The position numbers were made by a program, and so were the translations under genes. A stretch of 64,000 nucleotides of DNA from Echria macrotheca (lineage: Eukaryota > Ascomycota > Sordariomycetes > Sordariales > Schizotheciaceae): assembly GCA_030411725.1 (NCBI GenBank), contig MU839827.1, forward strand, positions 4,781,027-4,845,026, given 5' to 3'. Under the pieces are notes generated by a model that did not search any database, had not been told where the DNA came from, and worked only from the letters and a program-made list of their open reading frames with translations. Numbering within the stretch: the first letter of the stretch is position 1; the number at the start of each line of letters is the position of its first letter. Below, piece by piece: positions 1 to 8,982 of this stretch.

Positions 1-1497
1 CTGCGGTACCGCCAGACCGACGGCCAGACACCAACCTTCCTCGCCGTGTACGACGTCACCGACATGGCCCATCTCGAGACGGCCGTGTACACGGACCTGC
101 GCGCAAACCGGTCGCCGCGCGAGGCCGCCACCATCGGCCAGGTCGACGTCAACCGCCGGTTCTTTGACCTCGTCGGGGAGCAGAAGAGTGCCCTGTTCAT
201 GCCCATTGAGCAGCTGACCGACGACGAGGCCGCAGGTTTGGTGCTGGTGAATGTCGAAGTGACGCTCAAGGAGGGCGTCGACCAGCAAAAGGCCGAGGAG
301 GACATCGTCGCCTGGTACCAGGACGAGCACATCCCCATGCTGGCCAAGGTCCCCGGATGGCTGCGCAGCCGCATCTACCGCACCCCGTCGCGCATCGAAG
401 GCGATGTGGCCACGCCCGTGAGGATTGTCACGCTGCACGAGTATGCGAAGGATAACGGCCTCGGCGGCCCCGAGCACAAGGCGTCGATGGACACGCCGCG
501 CCGAACGGCTGTGTTTAACAACTACATTGGGGAAAAGCTTCGCCGCGAGTACGAGCTCTTCTACGTTTTCGGTCCCGGTCCGCGCGAGCTCGCGGCACTG
601 TCCCGCCTGCCGTCCGAAGCGTCGTTCATCTCAGCCGACGGCAAGATCCAGACGACAGCCGGTCCGGACCCGGTCATCAGCGCATTCATCAACACGGCAG
701 ACGGATTGACAATTCCCTACCGGCTCGAAGGAAACCCCTCGCCTAACGCGCCCACCGTGGCCTTTTGCAACTCGCTGCTCACCTCGCTGCACATGTGGGA
801 CCCCCTCGTGGCCATCCTCAAACAGAAACGACCCGATCTGCGCATCCTGCGCTACGACACGCGCGGACGGCACGACGTTCCGACCCCGCCCGTCCCGGCG
901 ACGCTGGACATGCTCGCTGACGATCTGGAAACGCTACTCACCGGCCTGCGGATCCCGAAGCTCCACGCCCTCGTGGGGGTAAGCATGGGCGGCGCGACGA
1001 CGCTCAAGTTTGCGATCAAATACCCCGAGCGTGTTGAAAAGTTCGTCGCGTGCGACTTCAACGTGGCCAGTAGCGAGGCGAATACGAAGGCGTGGAAGGA
1101 GCGTATTGCGGTCGCCGAGGGGCCGGATGGGGGGATTAAGAAGCTCGCGGGCGTGACGGTGGAGAGGTGGTTTCATCCGGCGACTATGACGGACAAGAAG
1201 GACGTGGCGGAGTGGATGACCGGGATGGTGGGGGAGAATAGCGTGCAGGGGTTTCGGTGGTCGTGTCAGGCGCTGTGGGGGTATGATATGAAGGAGGAGA
1301 TGAAGGCGTGTATGGTGCCGGGACTGTTTGTCGTGGGTGATCAGGATGGCAAGGGGGCGTTGGTGAAGGCTATGGATGGATTCAAGGGCTTGTTGGGCGG
1401 GAAGGGGGGCGAGTTGAAGGTTGTGCTGGGGGCCGGGCATTTGCCTATGTGCGAGGCGCCCGAGGGGTTTTGGGGGGCTATTGAGGGATTCTTGTGA
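1..1497 (+). CDS. Alpha/beta hydrolase with N-terminal EthD-like domain, 3-oxoadipate enol-lactonase type (5' partial)
   Basis: The reading frame is open from base 1 and has no convincing start, so the gene begins to the left of the window; the first in-frame ATG (64) is inside conserved sequence. The N-terminal part (to about base 570), with a segment reading WYQDEHIPML, resembles a dimeric alpha-beta barrel of the EthD/ABM type. From about base 680 an alpha/beta hydrolase fold follows. Its nucleophile elbow is GVSMGG with Ser at 982-984, the acid is probably Asp at 1339-1341 (VVGDQDG), and the His is at 1438-1440 (GAGHLPM). The closest recognised family is 3-oxoadipate enol-lactone hydrolase (PcaD-like), which acts in aromatic catabolism. 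The substrate cannot be fixed from sequence, and the fusion with the N-terminal domain suggests a role of its own in small aromatic or lactone metabolism. The stop codon is TGA at 1495-1497. Confidence 0.8.
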   Translation: MRYRQTDGQTPTFLAVYDVTDMAHLETAVYTDLRANRSPREAATIGQVDVNRRFFDLVGEQKSALFMPIEQLTDDEAAGLVLVNVEVTLKEGVDQQKAEEDIVAWYQDEHIPMLAKVPGWLRSRIYRTPSRIEGDVATPVRIVTLHEYAKDNGLGGPEHKASMDTPRRTAVFNNYIGEKLRREYELFYVFGPGPRELAALSRLPSEASFISADGKIQTTAGPDPVISAFINTADGLTIPYRLEGNPSPNAPTVAFCNSLLTSLHMWDPLVAILKQKRPDLRILRYDTRGRHDVPTPPVPATLDMLADDLETLLTGLRIPKLHALVGVSMGGATTLKFAIKYPERVEKFVACDFNVASSEANTKAWKERIAVAEGPDGGIKKLAGVTVERWFHPATMTDKKDVAEWMTGMVGENSVQGFRWSCQALWGYDMKEEMKACMVPGLFVVGDQDGKGALVKAMDGFKGLLGGKGGELKVVLGAGHLPMCEAPEGFWGAIEGFL

Positions 1498-3099
1498 AGA
1501 TCTGGCTACCGGTATTTGCTTGATCAGGGACACCTGGGATCTGAAGAACGTAAAGTTCAATCCCTTTGGCTAGACATCGGACGATGGCGATAATAGAGAG
1601 TTTTCCGTCTCGGGGGTTCTTTGTGTTGATCCATCTCTTCCTGGTCAGAAATTTCATTCGTGACTGTGGATGGAGTGGAAAATCGGTTGGCAGTTCGAAA
1701 ACGTGGTTTCAGAGCGCTGTATTCGGCCGGGTTGAGGTGCATCATTCACCCGCAACATCACGACATCCGGCCCTTCGAGGCTCGAGCAAAAACATTGGAC
1801 TTTCCCCTTTCCCCCAACGGCAATCCGCATCCAAAAAGAAAGAGAAAATAATCAATAGATATGTCGTGACTCGCTATTTTGACTTCTTCAGCTGCCCAAA
1901 CCACTGCATATGCCAAGCTGGGTGCGGCCGGAAGGTCGAGCTGGGAGAGAGATGGAGGAAAGAGTCGAGCCATTCTCGCGTCATCTTGCGACACTACTTG
2001 ACAACTTTTGAATTCCACAGGATTTATGTGCCAGCTCACGGACCCCGCTTTACCCGCATGCTTTTGGTGGCAAGGGAATATTTTGCAAAGATAAGAAGTT
2101 GGAGGAGTGTGTTCGATTGGCGGTAGCTGCGGTGTTGTATTGCAGGATAAACCGTTTCTTTTTGGAGATGGACTGGAAAGGCAATGGCTTCCGAGATATT
2201 GAACATGATGAGGTCGGAGATATACTCCTGCTATGCTCTCAAAGAATGATGGAGTATGACTTCATTTGGCCGGGTGGTCCTCTTATCTGTACATAGGTAC
2301 ATGCCAGGTAGGTTAGGTAGCTGGAAGGGCCGGATTCCTGGGGCTTCGAATGTTGTCGTCCGGCTACCAGGTTGCTGGGTCACAGGAATTTTCAAGAAAT
2401 ATTAAGTGTGGTTTCGTTTCAACTACACGACAGCATGTACGTGAATGTTCCAGACGAGGAGCCAGCATGCCCATTCTCCCATCGAATAGGTAGGCAGCTT
2501 CCCAAGCGGCGCGATCCTACAACACACGGCGCCTCAAAGGCCAGAAAGCACAGCACGTTCGCCACGTTGAACGACAACGAGGTCTAGACCCTTCATTCTC
2601 CGTGGCGATAGCCACCACGTGAAGACCGCCACGCGGTTATCTCTTCTTTCTCGGCTATCCCCATCCCGCCTGGGAACTGGTTTGCTCCGGGGACATCTGG
2701 TTCGAGCAAGTGGCTGTATCAGCTGAAGTGACCGTCCGCATGAGGAAATACGGGGCCTGGAGATAGACCCAGATTTTGACAGGTTGGATCACGACAGATC
2801 TCGCCATGGGATTTTAACGTCTTCATGCAGGGCCAGCGGGCCAATATGAGCCTGGCCTTGCTTCCGACAGCCCGGAAGCGACCCCCGCGTCTTGCAAGCC
2901 ACTCCGGGACGACATGTCGTGCTTGCGGGCTGGGATTTCAGCATGGGCCGGCGATAAGGTTCACACGCCAGTATCGCCGGGAGTGTCGAGATACTTCATT
3001 CGGGGAGACATTGATATATAAACCTTTGGTGGTCCGCGGAAATGCATCTCCTGATCACCAGACACCTTGGGTTTTGCCTTCCCGTGTAACTGATCCGCC
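1498..3099. other. Intergenic, no supported gene
   Basis: About 1.6 kb between the hydrolase and the MFS gene. The open frames here show no recognisable domain and no fungal coding feel, and several start inside the flanking genes' antisense. The last few hundred bases presumably hold the MFS promoter; a TATA-like ATATATAA lies at about 3013-3020, some 85 bp upstream of the ATG. Confidence 0.5.
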
Positions 3100-5026
3100 A
3101 TGCCCACCATCTTCTCCCAGGCCGAGCAGCCCGGCCCGACGGCCGGCGCCGCAAAGTCGGCCACCTCGTCGGATGACGAGAAGGCGCCGGCCATCACCAC
3201 GGTAACAGAAATCCCAACCCTCGGCGCACCACACGAAGAAAGGCGGTTCTGGTGGCAGCGCACGAACCGCAACTACGACCCCGACGCCATCGCGACCCAG
3301 CCGTCCGTCTACGACGACCCGGCCACGGCCAAGAACTACCAGCCCCGGGCCGACTGGGAGAACCTGCACCGGTTCGACCCGCTCTTCCGCTGGCGCTGGG
3401 GCGAGGAGAACAAGCTGATCCGCAAGATCGACGCGCGCATCATGGTTTTTGCTTGTATCATGTTCATGGCCCTCGAGCTGGACCGGGCCAACATCAGCCA
3501 GGCCGTGACGGATAACATGCTCGGCGATCTGGGCATGACCACCGACGACTATAACTTGGGATTCACGGTTTTTCGGCTGAGCTTTCTGTGTGCTGAGTTG
3601 CCCTCGCAGCTGGTGAGCAAGTGGATTGGGCCGGACCGGTGGATTCCGGCGCAGATTACGCTTTGGAGTATCGTTAGCATGAGTCAGTTCTGGCTGAATG
3701 GGCGGACGACGTTTCTGTTGTGCAGGGCCTTGCTGGCGTTGTTGCAGGGCGGTTTTATCCCTGATGTAAGTTTTCTGTCTTGTCATCATCCCTGTTCAGT
3801 AGGCCGTACTGACAACATGTTCGTATAGATCATCCTGTACCTGTCGTACTTTTACAAACACCACGAGCTGTCGCTGCGTCTCGGCTTCTTCTGGACGGCT
3901 ATGTCAATTGCCGATATCCTGGCTGGTTTTTTTGCTGCCGGTCTGCTCCAGCTGCGCGGCCATCAGGCTCAGGCCGGCTGGCGCTGGCTTTTCCTGGTGG
4001 AAGGGCTGATGACGCTGGTGATTGGCGTGTTGGCATTTGGGCTGATGCCGCCGTCACCTACACAGACCAAGAACTGGTTCCGAGGGCGGAAGGGGTGGTT
4101 TTCTGAGCGGTATGTTTCTCTTCTCCTACTCTTTCATCCCCCCCATCTCCATCGTGTGCATGATTCGTCATGTGAATTTTCCTCGCCCAATCCCAGAAAG
4201 CTCCCATGACTATGTTCTCCATGTCGAGGCTCTAATCGTCCGCAGAGAAGAAAAAATCATCGTCAACCGCGTCATCCGCGACGACCCCAGCAAAGGCGAC
4301 ATGCACAACCGCCAGCCCATCACGCCGAAACTCCTCTGGAAGAGTCTAAGTGATTACGATCTCTGGCCGCTCTACCTCCTCGGCCTGGTCTTCCAAATCC
4401 CCGCCGCCCCGCCAACCCAATACCTCACCCTCACCCTCAAAGGCCTAGGCTTCGACACCTTCCGCACCAACCTCCTCACCATCCCCAGCACGTTCCTGCA
4501 CATGGTCAGCATGATGGCGCTCACCTACGCAGCCGAGATCTGGCGCGAACTGACGTGGACCGCCCTGATCGGCCAGATCTGGCTGTTCCCCTTCGTGGTG
4601 TACCTGTACGTCGCCGACCTCACCAAGATCGACAAGTGGGTAGCCTGGGGATTCCTGACCGTGTTCCTGTCGTATCCGTCGGCCCACCCGCTGCAGGTCG
4701 GCTGGAACTCGCGCAATGCGAACACGGTCCGCTCGCGCACCGTGAGCGCGGCCATGTACAACATGTTTGTGCAGACGGGCGGGATCGTATCGGCGAATAT
4801 CTATCGGGCGGATGATGCGCCGAGATATAAGCGCGGCAATGGGCAGCTGCTGGCAATTGTGTGTGCGAATATCGTGCTGTATGGCCTGGTCAAGGCGTAT
4901 TATGTCTGGCGCAACCGGAGTAGGGATCGGGTGTGGAATGCCATGACGGCCGAGGAGAAGCAGCACTATTTGGAGACGACGACGGACGAGGGGAATAAGC
5001 GGTTGGATTTCCGGTTTGCTCATTAA
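3100..5026 (+). CDS. MFS permease, Dal5-like (anion:cation symporter family)
   Basis: Three exons: 3100-3765, 3829-4109 and 4246-5026, giving 575 aa. Both introns are canonical: 3766-3828 starts GTAAG and ends TAG, and 4110-4245 starts GTATGT and ends CGCAG. The exon phases fit. The N-terminal 110 residues are hydrophilic and cytosolic. The first membrane segment runs into LELDRANISQA, a motif typical of the Dal5/ACS group, and the central loop after TM6 reads WFSEREEKIIVNRVIRDD, also characteristic of this group. About 12 membrane segments are expected. Members import allantoate, vitamins such as nicotinate, biotin or pantothenate, or other organic anions at the plasma membrane; the substrate is not predictable here. 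The gene lies directly downstream of the enol-lactonase-type hydrolase in the same orientation, so uptake of an aromatic acid is possible but unproven. Confidence 0.88.
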
Positions 5027-5314
5027 TATTGCTAGCTTCAGTTGGACGTTCAATATGGCTATCTATCTGTCTTGGCTCTACAATTCACTTGGTGTGTGCA
5101 TGTGTTCCACAGTGGCCCTTACGCTTCGTAGTACCTGCAATCATCCACCCGTCATCAGTCGACCCGATAGCGGTCGCCGTCACAGTTTGGCCCATCGTAT
5201 TCACCGCCGTCACCGCTTAAGTCTTCATGACTGGGCAACTTGCGAGGCCGAGCGGGGGATCAAGTTGATGGGACTCGGGTTTATCGGTGAGGCTGTTACA
5301 GGGAGTAATTTACA

Positions 5315-5440
5315 ACGAATCTGGGCACACGAAATTTCCTTTTTCGTTCGCAATCCTAAGCTAGGGTAAGCTAGGGTAAGCTAAAGCTAATTTGTCCTAA
5401 GCTTTCCTGAATTCTTCCTAAGCTAGGGTGATCCGGTATA
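5315..5440 (+). repeat. Dispersed repeat with tandem TAAGCTAGGG units
   Basis: The block starting ACGAATCTGGGCACAC (5315-5330) recurs at 45442-45478 on the same strand and, inverted, at about 26281-26320. Here it is followed by a short tandem of the 10-mer TAAGCTAGGG (from about 5357) and a further unit near 5418. A degenerate AAGC-rich tandem lies in the same relative place next to the inverted copy (about 26200-26265). The family is probably a retroelement end, but no coding domain is attached here. Confidence 0.6.
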
Positions 5441-6569
5441 CTACGGCCGTATAGCCTTAAAGCCCCTTTTTAATCCCCCCGGCTAAACTTTCCCATTAAT
5501 AAAAAGCAAATAACGCGTAACTTATAAAGATAACTCCCAGGCAATAATTCCAATTATAACGTATATATATATATTAAATATACGTATAACTTAAAGGCTG
5601 AAAACCTTATTACTAAAGCTAAGTAACTTATACTTTACCAAAAATTCTAAAATAAATTAAAAGCAATTAATTAAATTAACTTTAAATTTATATTATTAAC
5701 TATACTATATTAGAGAAAAATAAGATACGGATAAAGTACTAACGACTATAGTAACATTACTTATTTATATTCTAATCCAATTAATAAGTTATTATTTATT
5801 ATTAAGTATATATAAGCTATATTATTAAGTTTTTAATTTTTAATAAAAAGCTACTAAAGAGTTTAATAACTTTAATAAGTAAGATTATCATTTTAATAAA
5901 ATAAAGTTATTAATATTTAAATATAAATATGTAACGACCTGTATAACCCTAACCCGGAAGGGTTTTTAACCGCGGTTACAGGGGTAAGAGGTAAGAAGCA
6001 AAGGGTGCAAGCAATGGGTAAAAGGCTAACAGTAATCACACAAATCGCAAGCAGTTAAAAAAAGCTTCAGTATAAAGGTGTAAAGTAGTGTTATTATCGT
6101 TACTGCTGCGATAAAGAAAGCTATCTAGTGCTGAGCTGGGTTTTATATACCCGTTTTGTGTTCCTAAGCCTTGCTGGGCTTGTGGGGCTTAGGGGTTAGG
6201 CCCTACAGGCCTTACAGGCCCTTAGGTCCTTATTTAATTAGCTGGTGCCGTACAGCCTTATAGGGCCTGGCGTCCTGGATCCCAAGCCCCTACAGGCCCC
6301 CTTGGATCCTTTTTTTAATTAGCCGCATCCTGCTGTGTTCCTATTGGCTGTTCCTAAGGCTTACACCGCAGATGCCTTAGGTTGGGGGTGCCCCTCTTTT
6401 CGGATTGTGACAAAATAATTCTCCTAAATATATATTTTATTTTATTAATAAAAATTATATAATATTTAACTTTCGTTTTTTTGGATTTTGTACCGGTTTT
6501 ACTAGTAAAATATAAAACTTACTTTTTAATTATAAACTTATATTTTATTTCGCTCTCTTCAAACCCTTG
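5441..6569. other. AT-rich RIP-type island (with embedded solo LTR)
   Basis: Outside 5930-6412 this stretch is extremely AT- and TpA-rich (many TATATA, TTAATA runs), has no open frame of substance and looks like an old repeat destroyed by C-to-T mutation on both strands. The downstream edge reaches to within a few tens of bases of the amidohydrolase start codon, so that gene's promoter lies inside or against the island. Confidence 0.75.
5930..6412. mobile_element. Solo LTR, 483 bp, with 5-bp target duplication
   Basis: The segment begins TGTAACGACC and ends TTGTGACA, the TG...CA termini of a retrotransposon LTR. It is flanked on both sides by the identical 5-mer AAATA (5925-5929 and 6413-6417), as expected for an integrase target duplication. 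Base composition changes sharply at both ends: the LTR is of normal GC while the surroundings are RIP-like. A TATA-like TTTTATATACCC occurs inside. There is no internal coding region, so the element has been reduced to one LTR by recombination. Lack of RIP in the LTR implies insertion after the host repeat was mutated, or that a single short LTR escaped. Confidence 0.85.
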
Positions 6570-8376
6570 ATGCTTCAGGCTTCCAAACGGGGGCCATTTC
6601 TTAGCTATCGCCTCTTGATTGTACTCTCGCTGGCATCCTCGCTCGCCCGCGCCGCTGCCGCCACCACCTCGCACAACATCGACGTCGAGAGCGACGGTAA
6701 CAACAAGACCAACGGCACCGCTACCGTGCCGGGGCTATTCGGCCAAGATGTCGATGATAGCACCCTCGCCGACTCATACCATCAGGGATCGCTGCGTGGA
6801 TCGCTCCTCCTAATCAACGGACGCATCCTCACCATGGACGACCACGGCACCGTGGTCAGCGTGCTGGCTATCCACGATGGCGAGATCGTGTACGTTGGCA
6901 ACAGCAGTGAGAAATGCGTTACGCGGGTTTTCGTCCCCAACAAAAAAACCGCGAACCATCGACCTAGGGGGCCGGTTGACGGTGCCGGGCCTGATCGACT
7001 GCCACAACCACATCGTGCTCCTGGGCAACCGGCCCGGCTACCACACGCCGCTCGAGTACGCCGCGTCCATCCCCGACGTCATGGCCACGTACCGCCGGCG
7101 GGCAGCGTCAGTGCCCAAGGATGGCTCCTTCATCACAACCATCGGCGGGTTCGATCCCATCCAGTTCCGCGAGGGCCGTCTGCCCACGCTGGCCGAGCTG
7201 GACGCCGCGGTGCCCGACCACCCAGTCTTTCTGTCTGTTGGATTCGCCGGTCCCGCCGCAACCAACACGCTGGGACGCGCCTTTTTCACTTCTGTCGTCC
7301 CCAACACAAACATCGCCACCGCCAACGGCTCCATCACCCAGGGCGACCGCAACGGGGCCGCGCTGCTGGCGCTACGCCAGCGTTTCCTGTCGCCTATCCA
7401 GAGACAGCACAGCGCCGAGGCGGCCATGGCGTACGCGGCCTCGGTGGGCAGCACGACGCACCTGGACCAGGGGGCATTCCCGGCAACGGGCACGACGGCC
7501 GACGGGTCCGGCAACGAGGACCTATACACCTTCCATGAGCCCTTTCTCGCCACCTATAAAGCTGGGATGGGAAAAGTGCGCCTGCGCGTCAACTTCTTGA
7601 GCATGGATTCCAACGACTCGTCCTCGTCGGCACTGGCGGAGCGGCTGCGCAACACGTTTCCATTTTTCGGTAATTCCATGATGCGCACTGGGTCCGTGGG
7701 CGAGTTCATCGTGCTCGAGTACGACGGCGGGCCGGTGTTCGAGGCGGCAGCCCGCCGCGTCGCCGCCGCAGGGTGGCGGCTCGAGGTGCACTCGCTCACG
7801 GCGCAGGACTACCAGAACCAGATCACCGCGTTCGAAGCCATCAATGCCTCGGGAAGCCCTATCACAGCGCTGCGGTGGGTCATCGCACACGTCCCTCTGA
7901 TCACGCGGGACTGGCTGCGCCGGCTCCGTGCCCTCGGCGGCGGGGTTAATTTGTCCGGGTGGCGTTACCTGTCCCCCGCGAGCCAGTTTGTTGGGGGGCC
8001 GCCCGCCGGTCCCCCCTGGCGCGACGTCTTGCATAGCGGCATCCATGCTGGTGGCGGCGGGGACGGAGCCAACATCGCGCCCCTGAGTCCGTGGCCCCAC
8101 ATCTACTACGCCACCACGGGCCGCAACGCGCGGGGCGACCTCATCAACCCCAACCAGACCATCACCCGCATGGAGGCCCTCGAGCTCTATACTCGCCGCA
8201 ATACCTGGTTTCTCGGTGGGCCGGACGAGGATTTACTCGGCATTCTCCAAGTGGGCCGGCTGGGCGATGTGGCGGTGCTGAGCCACGACCTCTTTGCTGT
8301 GCCGGACGAGCAGGTTAAGAATATCACAAGCGTTCTGACGGTTGTTGGCGGGGTTGTGGTGCACGAGGCTCTATAG
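6570..8376 (+). CDS. Secreted amidohydrolase (Amidohydro_3, YtcJ-like); short intron or frameshift at 6907-6967
   Basis: The first ATG is at 6570. An N-terminal hydrophobic stretch (about residues 10-27, ending ARA) looks like a signal peptide. The metal-binding HxH lies in DCHNH near base 7005, after the typical RLTVPGLI strand. Later His residues in EVHSLT and IAHVP fit the TIM-barrel amidohydrolase site. The N-terminal frame and the main frame differ. A 61-nt intron at 6907-6967 (GTGAG...CTAG) restores the phase and gives 581 aa. However, the would-be intron also reads in the downstream frame as family-like sequence (PRTIDLGG), so a one-base indel, perhaps in the A7 run at 6942-6948, is equally likely. 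Homologues hydrolyse amides or related C-N bonds; secretion and substrate are inferred. The gene starts at the edge of a RIP island. Confidence 0.75.
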
Positions 8377-8982
8377 GGACCTAGGTAAACCGTAAGTAAT
8401 TGAGGTAATTAATGGGTGTATTTTTCATGACATACCTAAAAATTTCTCTTTCCTACAAGACAAGGGAACGGAATACTGTTAACAAGACTAACTTGTACTG
8501 TAACGCACTAGGTAGTTGAAGTACTATATGACACGTTAACCATGGTTTAGGTCTAAAGCCTGGCATAGCTATTCCGAGGCGTTGTACAACATTTATGTTT
8601 CAAAACCTTCAAAACGTGTCGTGAGGCATGATATAGTTGGGAGTGATTCTGATAAATGTGATTAGGTGCGGCAGAATGAAGAGAGGTATAGTAACTTTCA
8701 TAGTGCATGAAAGAGCTGCCAGTGGGACTTCTAGATGGGGAGTTAGTGGGAGGGTGTGGGAACCAAATTTTCGTCTGATTGAAGCGCACTTGCTCACACA
8801 GGTTAGGGACTAGGTATCTATCCAGGTGCCTCGGGAAGGTCTCTAACCAATCCATGTTTTGGCACGTGGCTCAAACCCGTTGTTGCGAATCACGTTGCGC
8901 GGGGCACTCCTTGCCATCCGAGACTCCAAAATACCGCTAGCAAACGACATTCCATTATCTCCCTCCAAGTAAATCAGCCGCC
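8377..8982. other. Intergenic, nothing recognised
   Basis: About 600 bp of mid-GC sequence without a supported gene. It serves as the upstream region of the HET gene at 8983. Confidence 0.5.

Noticed and set aside
934..1560. 208-residue minus frame over the hydrolase
   Set aside because: Antisense of a well-supported gene; His/Pro/Leu-rich shadow without motifs.
1566..2126. 186-residue plus frame in the first intergenic region
   Set aside because: No ATG context, motif or intron support, and composition is unlike the neighbouring genes.
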